Assembly: GCA_013362195.1 (NCBI GenBank)
Contig: JABFWM010000571.1
Coordinates: forward strand, 1 to 9,673
Length of the DNA: 9,673 nucleotides
Direction of reading: 5' to 3'
DNA from: Acidobacteriota bacterium
GTDB lineage: Bacteria; Acidobacteriota; Vicinamibacteria; Vicinamibacterales; 2-12-FULL-66-21
The position numbers and the translations under genes were made by a program. The notes beneath the pieces were generated by a model. It worked only from the letters and a program-made list of their open reading frames with translations, made no database searches and was not told the DNA's origin. Shown in pieces: positions 1 to 7,890 of this stretch (position 1 is the stretch's first letter; every line of letters begins with the position of its first letter).

Positions 1-2402
1 TCAGCGGCGGGCCGGCCGCTGAAGGGGGCATCTACAAATCGACCGACGGCGGCGAGCACTGGACGCATCTGACGAACGGCCTGCCGCACACGCTGATCGG
101 CAAGATCGACCTCGACGTCGCGCGCAGCCAGCCGCGCATCGTCTACGCGATGATCGAAGCGCCCGGCCGTGACGGCGGGTTGTACCGATCCGACGACAGC
201 GGGGCGACGTGGCGCAACGTCAACGCGTCGGACAGCCTGCGCACGCGTCCCTTTTATTTCAACTACGTCGACGTCAATCCCAGGAATCCTGACGAAGTCT
301 GGGTCAACGCGCTGAGCCTGTTCAAATCGACCGACGGCGGCCGGACCTTTCAGGTGGTGCAGGCGCCGCACGGCGACATGCACGGCATCTGGTTCAATCC
401 CGACACGCCGAACATCGCCATCCAGTCCAGCGACGGCGGCGCCACCGTCACGATGGACGGCGGACGCTCCTGGTCGTCGATCCTCAATCAGCCGACCGCC
501 GAAATCTACATGGTGTCGGTCGACGATCAATACCCGTATCGCCTCTACGGGCCGCAACAGGACAACTCGACGGTCGTGGTGCCGAGCGTGCCGCCGCACG
601 CCTGGAGCGCAGACGCGCCGGCACAAGCCTGGACGCAGGCGTCGGGCTGCGAGACCGGCGGGATCTGGCCGCGGCCTGACGGCAGCGTGGTGTGGGGCGC
701 GTGCAAGGGCGAGGTCGAGCGGTACAGCGCGCGCTCCGGCCAGTCGCAGGGGACGTGGGTCTACCCCCAGAACCGCTACGGCCAGGACCCCGACAACATC
801 AAGTACCGGTTCCCGCGATCGACGGTGATCATGCTGTCGCCGCACAACCCGAACGTGATCTACCAGGCGTCGCACGTCCTGCATCGATCGACCGACGACG
901 GCGCGACGTGGCAGGTGATCAGTCCCGATCTCACCGCGCACGAGCCGGAATATCAGGTCGTCCCCGGACGTCCGATCACGCGCGACATCACCGGCGAAGA
1001 AGTCTACTCGTCGATCTATTCGATGACGGAGTCGCGCCTGGAGCCAGGAGTGATCTGGGTCGGCGCCAACGACGGCCCGGTCAGCGTCACGCGCGACAAC
1101 GGACGCACGTGGAAACGGGTCACGCCGACCGGGCTGCCGCCGGGTGGACGCGTGCAGAACATCGAGGACTCGCCGCACCGCAAAGGATCCGCCTACATCG
1201 CCGTCTATCGCTACCTCCGCGAGCACGATCTGCAGCCGTACATCTACGTGACGAACGATTACGGCAGCACGTGGACGCGGCTCACCGACGGCGCGAACGG
1301 CATCCCGCGCGATTACCCGACGCGGGTCGTGCGCGAGGATCCGGATCGGGCGGGCCTGTTGTACGCCGGGACGGAGTTCGGTGCCTTCGTGTCGTTCGAC
1401 AACGGCGTCCACTGGCAATCGCTTCAGCTGAACCTGCCGGCGACGCCAGTGACGGACATCCGCGTCCATCGCAAGGATCTCGTGATCTCGACGATGGGGC
1501 GGTCGTTCTGGATCCTGGACGACATCTCGCCGCTGCAGCAGCTGGCCGCGGCAGGGTCGGCGCCGGCAGCCCCGCAACTCGTGCAGCCGCGCACCGCGAT
1601 TCGCTACCGCTACGCGCCGAGCCGCGGCGCCGTGCCGCAGTATCCGCCCGTCGCCATGGCCCTCGACTATGTGCTGCCCGCGGGTGCTTCGGGAGAGGGA
1701 ACGCTGGAGATCCTCAACGCGACTGGCACCATCGTCCGCACCTTCGGATCGGCCGCGGCCACGGCCCGCGGTGAAGGCGGCCGCCCGAGCAGCGACTTGC
1801 AGCCCGTGCGAGCCGTGGATGCGGACCCGGACGCGCCGCAGCGCGGACGGGGACGGGCCATGATTGCGTCGTTGACGATGCGTCCCGGTCACAATCGCTA
1901 TTTGTGGGATTACCGCTGGGAGGGGAACGGCCCGATGGTCGCGCCCGGCCGATATACCGTGCGGCTCACGATGAACGGCGCATCACAGTCGAAGAGCTTC
2001 ACGATCAAAGTCGATCCGCGCGTCGCCAGTGACGGTGTGACGCAGGCGGACCTCGTCGCGCAAGAGCAGTTTCTCTTGAAGGTACGCGACGCGATTGCGC
2101 GGGCGAACGCGCTGCGCGGCCGCGTGCAGCAGGCGATGCAGGCGAAGAACATCGCGCTGCCGCCGGCCCCGGGCGTCGGCGAATCGCGCGAGTCCGTGGC
2201 CTACGCGGATCCCTTGCAGGAAGTGTGGGCGAAGCTCGTCTCCGCCGGCGGCCCGTATCCGCAGCCGATGCTGATCGACCAGTTGCAGAACGTGCAGCGC
2301 ATGGTCGGCGGCGCGGATCAGAAGGTGGGACAGGAGGCGATCCGGCGCTTCGACGATCTCCTCGAGGAACTGCACGCGCTCGATGCGCGCGTCCAGAAGT
2401 AA
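1..2402 (+). CDS. Asp-box (BNR/sortilin VPS10-like) propeller protein, 5'-truncated
   Basis: The reading frame is open from base 3 to the TAA at 2400-2402, about 799 residues, with no start in view; the Met codon at 150 is internal because the same repeat pattern runs upstream of it. At least eight Asp-box-like motifs of the form S-x-D-x-G-x-x-W/F are visible, for example STDGGEHW near 39-62, SDDSGATW near 189-212, STDGGRTF near 327-350, STDDGATW near 888-911 and NDYGSTW near 1255-1275. Such motifs mark blades of beta-propellers in the sortilin/VPS10 and sialidase-like superfamily. The phrase GRSFWILDD (about 1498-1524) closes the propeller. It is followed by an Ala/Pro-rich linker, then a beta-sandwich-like region (PGHNRYLWDYRWEG at about 1884-1925, then GRYTVRL) and a helical tail. 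Homologues in Acidobacteriota are often annotated as glycosyl hydrolase, but no catalytic residues can be assigned here and the activity is unknown. Secretion is expected for the family; the signal peptide would lie outside the window. Confidence 0.9.
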   Translation, partial: SGGPAAEGGIYKSTDGGEHWTHLTNGLPHTLIGKIDLDVARSQPRIVYAMIEAPGRDGGLYRSDDSGATWRNVNASDSLRTRPFYFNYVDVNPRNPDEVWVNALSLFKSTDGGRTFQVVQAPHGDMHGIWFNPDTPNIAIQSSDGGATVTMDGGRSWSSILNQPTAEIYMVSVDDQYPYRLYGPQQDNSTVVVPSVPPHAWSADAPAQAWTQASGCETGGIWPRPDGSVVWGACKGEVERYSARSGQSQGTWVYPQNRYGQDPDNIKYRFPRSTVIMLSPHNPNVIYQASHVLHRSTDDGATWQVISPDLTAHEPEYQVVPGRPITRDITGEEVYSSIYSMTESRLEPGVIWVGANDGPVSVTRDNGRTWKRVTPTGLPPGGRVQNIEDSPHRKGSAYIAVYRYLREHDLQPYIYVTNDYGSTWTRLTDGANGIPRDYPTRVVREDPDRAGLLYAGTEFGAFVSFDNGVHWQSLQLNLPATPVTDIRVHRKDLVISTMGRSFWILDDISPLQQLAAAGSAPAAPQLVQPRTAIRYRYAPSRGAVPQYPPVAMALDYVLPAGASGEGTLEILNATGTIVRTFGSAAATARGEGGRPSSDLQPVRAVDADPDAPQRGRGRAMIASLTMRPGHNRYLWDYRWEGNGPMVAPGRYTVRLTMNGASQSKSFTIKVDPRVASDGVTQADLVAQEQFLLKVRDAIARANALRGRVQQAMQAKNIALPPAPGVGESRESVAYADPLQEVWAKLVSAGGPYPQPMLIDQLQNVQRMVGGADQKVGQEAIRRFDDLLEELHALDARVQK

Positions 2403-2552
2403 TCCCCCGTTCCTCCCGGATACGGTGACGTGCTCTCCGCGATCGATGGCGGAACTCCGGGGTACCCGTGTCCATCGTCGTCGGTGTAGTACGATACGCG
2501 TCCTTTGCCGCCGCGCCACCGGACCGGCGGCCGCGAGGACCGGTTCCTTGTG

Positions 2553-2560
2553 AAAGGTGA
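2553..2560 (+). promoter_or_regulatory. Ribosome binding site deciding the 2565 start
   Basis: AAAGGTGA lies 4 nt before the ATG at 2565. It resembles AGGAGG with one or two mismatches. It supports 2565 over the in-frame TTG at 2505, whose added residues (MPPRHRTGGREDRFLVKGEL) look unlike a membrane-protein N-terminus. Confidence 0.6.
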
Positions 2561-2564
2561 GTTG

Positions 2565-4994
2565 ATGACCCCGCGCCGGTTCCTGCCCGGCCTGCTGCTG
2601 CTGTTCGTCGGCAGCGGCTGTGCCGCGCTCGTCTACGAAGTCGTCTGGTTCCAGCTGCTCCAACTCGTGATCGGATCGTCGGCCGTCTCGATGGGCGTGC
2701 TGCTCGGCACGTTCATGGGCGGCATGTGCCTTGGCAGTCTCCTCCTGCCGCGCGTCGCCGCCGCGCGCGACGAACATCCGCTGCGCCTGTACGCCTATCT
2801 CGAGCTCGGCATCGGCGTCATCGGGCTTCTGGTGTTGTTCGGCATGCCGCTGCTGAACGGCGCCTACGCGTCGCTGGGCGGCACCGGCATCGCCGGGATC
2901 CTGCTGCGCGGCGTCACCGCCGGCATCTGCCTGCTGCCTCCCACCCTCTTGATGGGCGCCACGCTCCCGGCGATCTCGCGCTGGGTGGAGTCGACGCCCG
3001 AGGGCGTGTCGTGGCTTGGATTCTTCTACGGCGGCAACATCGCCGGCGGCGTGCTCGGGAGCCTGCTCGCCGGCTTCTATCTGCTTCGGGTGCACGATCT
3101 CGCGTTCGCGACCTACGTGGCCGTCGCGCTCAACGTGACGGTCGCGGCGATCGCGATCCTCATCGCGATGCGCACTTCGGCCGTCGAGCGGCCGACGAGC
3201 GGCCGCGACGCGGCGGCGGCGGCGCGCCTCCCTGCGGCATGGGCCGTCTACGTCGCGATCGCGCTCTCAGGGATGACCGCGCTGGCGTCCGAAGTGATCT
3301 GGACGCGCCTGCTCTCGCTCCTGTTCGGCGCCACCGTCTACACGTTCTCGTTGATTCTCGCGGTGTTCCTCTTCGGCCTGGGCGTCGGCAGCAGCGTCGG
3401 TGCGGCGATCGGCCGCGGCACGTCGCGTCCGCGGCTCGCGCTCGGCTGGTGCCAGATGCTGCTGTGCGCGGCGCTCGCGTGGGCGGCGTACATGCTTACC
3501 CAGTCGCTGCCGTACTGGCCGATCAATCCGGCGATCTCGACCGACCCTTGGTACAACTTTCAGCTCGACATCGTGCGCTGCCTGTGGGTGGTGCTGCCCG
3601 GGGCGATGCTCTGGGGCGCGAGCTTTCCGCTGGCGCTCGCCGCGGTGGCCTCGCCCGGACAGGATCCGGCGCGCCTCGTCGGCGGCGTGTACGCGGCGAA
3701 TACGGTGGGCGCGATCGTGGGGTCAGTCGTCGGCAGCCTGCTGCTGGTGGTGTGGCTGGGAAGTCAGCACGCGCAGCAGGCCCTGATTCTCGTCAGCGCG
3801 CTGTCTGGCTTGCTCGTGCTGTCGACCGGCGCGAGTGAGGAACCTGCCGCCAGGAGCCAGGCCGCGTTCGTGGGCACCGTCGTGATCATCGCGGCGGCAG
3901 CCATTGCGGGGCTGCTGTCGCGCACCGTGAAGCCGGTCCCGGGAATCCTTGCGGCCTACGGCCGCTACGCGGCGACGCGAATCGGCTCCGCCGACATTAT
4001 TTATATGGGCGAAGGCTGGAACGCGACGGTGGCGGTCTCGCGCCTGCCGGGCGGCGTGCTCAACTATCACAACGCCGGAAAGGTCCAGGCGTCGAGCGAA
4101 CCGCAGGACATGCGGCTGCAGCGGATGCTCGGCCACATGACGACGTTGATTCCGCCGCGGCCGGGCAAGGTGCTGGTCATCGGCTGCGGCGCCGGGGTGA
4201 CCGCCGGCGCGGTCTCGATCGACCCGGACGTCGAGCACGAGACGATCGCCGAGATCGAGCCGCTCGTGCCCAGCGTCGTCTCGAAGTATTTCGGCGAGCA
4301 GAACTTTCGCGTCGTCGAGAATCCGAAGGTCCATATCCGCGTCGACGACGCACGGCATTTCCTGCTGACGACGAAGGAAACGTTCGACGCGATTACCTCG
4401 GACCCGCTCGATCCCTGGGTCAAGGGCGCGGCGATGCTCTACACGCGCGAGTTCTTCGAGATCGTGAAGTCGCACCTGAACCCCGGCGGCGCGGTGACTC
4501 TCTTCGTGCAGTTGTACGAGAGCAACACCGAGGCGGTGAAGAGCGAGATCGCGACGTTCTTCGAAGCGTTCCCCAATGGGATCGTATGGGGCAACACGAA
4601 CAACGGCGCCGGCTACGACCTCGTGCTGCTCGGCCAGGCGCAGCCGACCCGGATCGACGTCGACGCGATTCAGCGGAAGCTGCAGCGCCCGGAGTACGCC
4701 CCGGTGGCGCAGTCGCTGCGCGAGATCGGCATGAACTCGGCGGTCGACTTGTTTTCGACGTTCGCGGGCACCGCCGGCGATCTCGCGCCGTGGTTGAAGG
4801 ACGCGTCGATCAATCGCGACCGCAACCTGCGGCTGCAGTTCCTCGCCGGTCTGGGATTCAACCTGTATCAGAGCGATGTCATCTACTCGAACATGCTCGC
4901 CTACGCGGGCCGCTTCCCGGACGATCTGTTCGTGGCCTCGCCGCAGACGATGGACGCGCTCCGGCAGGGCATTCGACGGGAGCAGGGCCGCTGA
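2565..4994 (+). CDS. Fused polytopic membrane protein with spermidine synthase-like domain
   Basis: The protein has 809 residues. Residues 1 to about 460 are strongly hydrophobic with many predicted membrane segments, arranged as two related halves: GSGCAALVYEVVW (E25, W28) and LSGMTALASEVIW (E243, W246). Residues from about 470 form a soluble domain like spermidine synthase (PF01564). It has a Rossmann SAM-type motif VLVIGCGAG starting at V536, an acidic residue after the next strand in IAEIEP, a VDDARHFL motif, and SDPLDPW in place of the catalytic-loop DSxDP of SpeE, followed by LYTREFF. Such fusions are commonly called fused MFS/spermidine synthase. Whether a polyamine is made is unknown, since active-site residues binding putrescine are not clearly kept; another aminopropyl or methyl transfer is possible. 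The start is set by hydrophobicity and the upstream AAAGGTGA. It lies 162 bp after the previous stop and is probably transcribed separately. No partner gene for polyamine synthesis is adjacent. Confidence 0.88.
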   Translation: MTPRRFLPGLLLLFVGSGCAALVYEVVWFQLLQLVIGSSAVSMGVLLGTFMGGMCLGSLLLPRVAAARDEHPLRLYAYLELGIGVIGLLVLFGMPLLNGAYASLGGTGIAGILLRGVTAGICLLPPTLLMGATLPAISRWVESTPEGVSWLGFFYGGNIAGGVLGSLLAGFYLLRVHDLAFATYVAVALNVTVAAIAILIAMRTSAVERPTSGRDAAAAARLPAAWAVYVAIALSGMTALASEVIWTRLLSLLFGATVYTFSLILAVFLFGLGVGSSVGAAIGRGTSRPRLALGWCQMLLCAALAWAAYMLTQSLPYWPINPAISTDPWYNFQLDIVRCLWVVLPGAMLWGASFPLALAAVASPGQDPARLVGGVYAANTVGAIVGSVVGSLLLVVWLGSQHAQQALILVSALSGLLVLSTGASEEPAARSQAAFVGTVVIIAAAAIAGLLSRTVKPVPGILAAYGRYAATRIGSADIIYMGEGWNATVAVSRLPGGVLNYHNAGKVQASSEPQDMRLQRMLGHMTTLIPPRPGKVLVIGCGAGVTAGAVSIDPDVEHETIAEIEPLVPSVVSKYFGEQNFRVVENPKVHIRVDDARHFLLTTKETFDAITSDPLDPWVKGAAMLYTREFFEIVKSHLNPGGAVTLFVQLYESNTEAVKSEIATFFEAFPNGIVWGNTNNGAGYDLVLLGQAQPTRIDVDAIQRKLQRPEYAPVAQSLREIGMNSAVDLFSTFAGTAGDLAPWLKDASINRDRNLRLQFLAGLGFNLYQSDVIYSNMLAYAGRFPDDLFVASPQTMDALRQGIRREQGR

Positions 4995-5012
4995 GATATC
5001 TGCCGGCGTCTG

Positions 5013-5164
5013 TCACTTCTGACGGCCGACGGCTCATTACAAAGATTACAAAGATCCGAAAGTCACAAAGCCAGAATCAAAGGGCTAAAAACCGAAAACG
5101 AAATCCCAAAACCAACAGCGAGTCTTCGTGGCCTTCGTGACAAGCCGTCGGCCGTCGCGAGTGA
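5013..5164. repeat. MITE-like A-rich island with 22-bp imperfect inverted ends
   Basis: The left end is TCACT (5013-5017), 3 nt, then GACGGCCGACGGCT (5021-5034). The right end is the exact mirror layout: AGCCGTCGGCCGTC (5143-5156), 3 nt, then AGTGA (5160-5164). That gives 19 of 22 paired positions. Weaker pairing continues inward (12 of 19) through 9-nt units: ATTACAAAG twice and ATCCGAAAG at 5036-5062 on the left, and CTTCGTGGC and CTTCGTGAC at 5124-5141 on the right. The interior (about 5041-5120) is adenine-rich on the + strand, in sharp contrast to the flanking high-GC genes. No transposase or ORF fits inside. It resembles dispersed palindromic intergenic elements, but family membership cannot be shown from one copy. 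It could also act as a long hairpin between the two transcription units. No obvious flanking target duplication was seen. Confidence 0.65.
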
Positions 5165-5187
5165 AGGAGCCGCTCTTCCCGGGAACC

Positions 5188-6111
5188 ATGCGTCTACTTC
5201 TGATCTGCGTACTTGGCGGGCTTCTGACCGCGGCGCCCGCGTCCGCCGCGCCGCCGATCCGCCATGACGTCGACGTGGACGGCCATGCCCTCGCGGTGTG
5301 GCAGAAGCGGCCCCCGCAGCCGCGCGCCGCGATCCTGCTCGTGCACGGGCGCACGTGGAGCAGCCTTCCCAACTTCGATCTCGAGGTCGTGGGCGAGCGC
5401 CGTTCGTTCATGGACGCACTGGCGACCATCGGCCTCGACGTGTACGCCGTTGATTTGCGGGGCTACGGCGCGACCGCGCGCGATGCGACCGGATGGTTGA
5501 CGCCGGAGCGGGCGGTGCGAGACGTCCTCGGCGTACTCGACTGGCTGCATGGTCCGGCGCGCAGCGCGGGACGGCCGGTGTACGTGCTCGGCCTCTCGCG
5601 CGGCGCCATGGTGGCGGCGCTCGCGGCGCAGCGCAATCCGGAGAAGTTCGCCGGCCTCCTGCTGCTCGGGTTCGGGCTCGACCCCGACCAGCGCATCGCC
5701 ACGGTGGAAACGCCCGCCGCGCCGCCGCGGAAGCGCAACACGACCGACGCGGCGAAAGCCGACTTCATCACCACCGATGCGGCGTCGTCCGCGACGATCA
5801 GGGCCTTCGTCGATGCCGCGCTTCGCGCCGATCCGATCTATGCCGACTGGCGCGACGAGCAGCAGTTCAACGCGTTCGTCCCTGCACGCATCTTCGTGCC
5901 GTGCCTGCTCGTCACCGGCGAGCGGGATCCCCAGGCGCCGGCGTCGCTGCAGGCCAGGCTGTTCGCGCGGTTCGGCACGCCCGACAAAGCATGGGTGATC
6001 CTCCCCGGTGCGGATCACGCCGCGCATCTCGAGAAGTCACAGGGAGAGCTGGTGCGGACGATCGCCTGGTTCGTCCGGCGCCACGATTCATCGCCGCCAT
6101 CCATGCCATGA
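5188..6111 (+). CDS. Exported alpha/beta hydrolase
   Basis: The protein has 307 residues, starting with a signal peptide MRLLLICVLGGLLTAAPASA and a likely cleavage after ASA. The alpha/beta-hydrolase fold is shown by the oxyanion-loop HG motif at H53-G54 (LLVHGRTWSS), a DLRGYG strand-turn, the nucleophile elbow GLSRG with S137, the acid D247 in VTGERDPQ, and the catalytic histidine H277 in LPGADHAAH. All three triad residues are present, so it should be active. Substrate is unknown; serine esterase, lipase or peptidase-like activities all fit. I chose ATG 5188 because it begins the signal peptide; the earlier in-frame GTG at 5128 lies inside the right arm of the inverted-repeat element. No good Shine-Dalgarno is at normal distance: GAAGGAG at 5163-5169 is about 18 nt away, leaving the start slightly uncertain. 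Its TGA overlaps the ATG of the amidase, pointing to translational coupling and perhaps successive action on a related substrate. Confidence 0.88.
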   Translation: MRLLLICVLGGLLTAAPASAAPPIRHDVDVDGHALAVWQKRPPQPRAAILLVHGRTWSSLPNFDLEVVGERRSFMDALATIGLDVYAVDLRGYGATARDATGWLTPERAVRDVLGVLDWLHGPARSAGRPVYVLGLSRGAMVAALAAQRNPEKFAGLLLLGFGLDPDQRIATVETPAAPPRKRNTTDAAKADFITTDAASSATIRAFVDAALRADPIYADWRDEQQFNAFVPARIFVPCLLVTGERDPQAPASLQARLFARFGTPDKAWVILPGADHAAHLEKSQGELVRTIAWFVRRHDSSPPSMP

Positions 6112-7841
6112 AAACGTCTGCGCTGATTCCGCTCGTCCTCGTGCCTGCCGTGCTCGTTCCGCAGACATTGCCCCGCTCGCCGGCCCCGGCGTTCACCGTG
6201 GTCGAAGCCAGCATCCCCGAGATGCAGGCGGCGATGAAGGCGGGGCGTACTACGTCCCATGCGATCGTCCAGGAGTACCTCACGCGCATCGCGTTCTACG
6301 AGGACCGGCTGAACGCAGCGATCGCCGTCGACCCTGGCGCGCTGGCGGAAGCGGACGAGCGCGATCGCGAGCGCGCGCAGGGCCGCGTCCGCGGACCGCT
6401 GCACGGGATTCCGGTCGCGCTGAAGGACAACATTCACACCACGACCATGCCGACGACGGGCGGCGCGCTGGCGTTCGACGGCTTCACGCCGCCCTACGAG
6501 GCCACGCTCACCAGGAACCTGCGAGAGGCCGGCGCGATCATCGTCGCGAAAACCGGTATGACCGAGTTGGCGAACTGGGTCTCGAGCAACATGCCGGGAA
6601 ACTACAACGCGCTCAAAGGCTACGGCATGAATCCGTACGATCCCCGGCGGGATCCCCGCGATGCGACCTTCGACGGGCGTCCGGTGATGGGCACCGGCGG
6701 ATCGAGTTCGGGCATTGGCACCTCGGCGAACTTCTGGGCCGCCAACGTCGGCACCGAGACGTCGGGATCGATCCTCAGTCCATCGAACCAGACGATGCTC
6801 GCCGCCGTGAAGCCGACCGTCGGCCGCGTGAGCCGCTACGGTGTGATTCCGATCACCGCCGATCAGGACACGCCGGGGCCGATGGCGAAATCGGTCACCG
6901 ACGCCGCGATCATGCTCGGCGTGCTGGAGAGCGGCGGCCCCGACGCGAACGATCCGGCCACGCGCAGGTGCACGGCTCCGCCGGGACACGAATACACGGC
7001 GTTTCTGCGCGCCGACGGCTTGAACGGCGCGCGCATCGGCATTCCGCGGGCCTCGTTTTACGAGCGCGTGCCAGTCGCCGGATCCGATCGTCCGCGCGGC
7101 GGGTTGAACCCGGAGCAGTTGAAAGTCATGGAGGAGGCGATCGCGGTCCTGAAGAAACAGGGCGCGGTCATCGTCGATCCCGCCGACATCCCGAGCGTCG
7201 TCGACACGGATCCGAAGGAGAACTTCCTGCTGTGGGGCATCTGCTCCGGTCTGGACGATGCGAAGGGCAAGGATGAGGACTGCTCCGTCGATCTGAAGTA
7301 CGGGATGAAGCGCGACTTCACCGCGTGGCTCACGTCGCTCGGACCGTCCGCGCCGGTGAAGACGCTTGCCGAACTGCGGGCATGGAACAAGGCGCACGAG
7401 AAAGCCGGCGCGATCAAGTACGGCCAGCAGCAGCTCGACATCTCCGACGAGATGGACGTGGCGAAAGACAAGGCGCGCTACGAGGCGGATCGCGCGAAGG
7501 ATATTCGTCTCGGCGGCACCAACGGCATCGATGCGGCGATGAAGGCGAACACGCTGGACGCGTTGTTGTTCCCGGGCGCGGGCGGATCCGCGTTGGCCGC
7601 CCGTCCCGGTTATCCGACGGTCATGGTGCCGTTCGGGATGGTGCCGAACATGCCGTTTGCGTTCAATCCCGCGGCGCCGCCGCCGGCGCCCTTTCCCCCC
7701 GGTTTCAATCCGAAGCCCCAGCCTTTTGGCGTCAGCTTCACCGGCATGGCGTGCAGCGAGCCCACGCTGCTGCGCCTCGCTTATGCGTTCGAGCAGGCGA
7801 CCAGACGGCGCGTCGCTCCGTCGCTGGAACGGACCCGGTAA
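6108..7841 (+). CDS. Amidase signature family enzyme, probably exported
   Basis: The protein has 577 residues. The amidase-signature triad is visible: K106 in PVALKDNI, the cis-serine S199 in GTGGSSSG, and the nucleophile S221 in GTETSGSI. The spacing S199 to S221 is 22 residues, close to the 24 of FAAH. The C-terminal part has the family-typical segments ALLFPGAGGSALAARPGYP and FTGMACSEPTLLRLAYAFEQA. The enzyme should hydrolyse an amide bond (R-CO-NH2 or a substituted amide); the substrate is not readable. The N-terminus MKTSALIPLVLVPAVLVPQT looks like a short signal peptide or lipid-free anchor, so a periplasmic location is likely. A proline-rich insert (about 7663-7724) interrupts the region before the last strand. 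The only in-frame start near the fold is ATG 6108, overlapping the hydrolase stop as ATGA; no Shine-Dalgarno is seen, consistent with translational coupling. The longer open frame upstream (from 5493) is only an antiphase reading of the hydrolase gene. Confidence 0.92.
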   Translation: MKTSALIPLVLVPAVLVPQTLPRSPAPAFTVVEASIPEMQAAMKAGRTTSHAIVQEYLTRIAFYEDRLNAAIAVDPGALAEADERDRERAQGRVRGPLHGIPVALKDNIHTTTMPTTGGALAFDGFTPPYEATLTRNLREAGAIIVAKTGMTELANWVSSNMPGNYNALKGYGMNPYDPRRDPRDATFDGRPVMGTGGSSSGIGTSANFWAANVGTETSGSILSPSNQTMLAAVKPTVGRVSRYGVIPITADQDTPGPMAKSVTDAAIMLGVLESGGPDANDPATRRCTAPPGHEYTAFLRADGLNGARIGIPRASFYERVPVAGSDRPRGGLNPEQLKVMEEAIAVLKKQGAVIVDPADIPSVVDTDPKENFLLWGICSGLDDAKGKDEDCSVDLKYGMKRDFTAWLTSLGPSAPVKTLAELRAWNKAHEKAGAIKYGQQQLDISDEMDVAKDKARYEADRAKDIRLGGTNGIDAAMKANTLDALLFPGAGGSALAARPGYPTVMVPFGMVPNMPFAFNPAAPPPAPFPPGFNPKPQPFGVSFTGMACSEPTLLRLAYAFEQATRRRVAPSLERTR

Positions 7842-7847
7842 GCGAGA

Positions 7848-7882
7848 CGCCGCGCCGTGCGTCGCGCGTCTGTTGCGCGGCG
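7848..7882. terminator. Weak GC hairpin after the amidase
   Basis: CGCCGCGC (7848-7855) pairs with GCGCGGCG (7875-7882), an 8-bp perfect stem with a 19-nt loop, beginning 6 nt after the amidase stop. There is no following T tract, so intrinsic termination is doubtful; in such GC-rich sequence a stem of this size can also arise by chance. Confidence 0.3.
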
Positions 7883-7890
7883 CACGTCAC

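Noticed and set aside
2415..2461. CCCGGA / TCCGGG considered as a terminator after the first gene
   Set aside because: Only 6 bp of stem with a 35-nt loop and no T tract; expected by chance in GC-rich DNA.
2486..2497. TAGTACGATAC considered as a -10 box (TACGAT) for the 2565 gene
   Set aside because: Only 4 of 6 matches and no -35 sequence at 16-18 bp upstream, so it is not supported.
1983..3095. Minus-strand open frame of 370 codons across the first two genes
   Set aside because: It spans the 3' end of the Asp-box gene, the intergenic gap and the start of the membrane protein; composition is shadow-like and no domain is visible.
5493..6107. N-terminal extension of the amidase reading frame
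   Set aside because: Arg-rich and antiphase to the hydrolase, whose triad is intact; the real amidase starts at 6108.
6015..7397. Minus-strand open frame of 460 codons opposite the amidase
   Set aside because: Arg/Gly/His-rich translation with no recognisable motif; it is the usual antisense shadow of a high-GC gene that itself has a clear catalytic triad.
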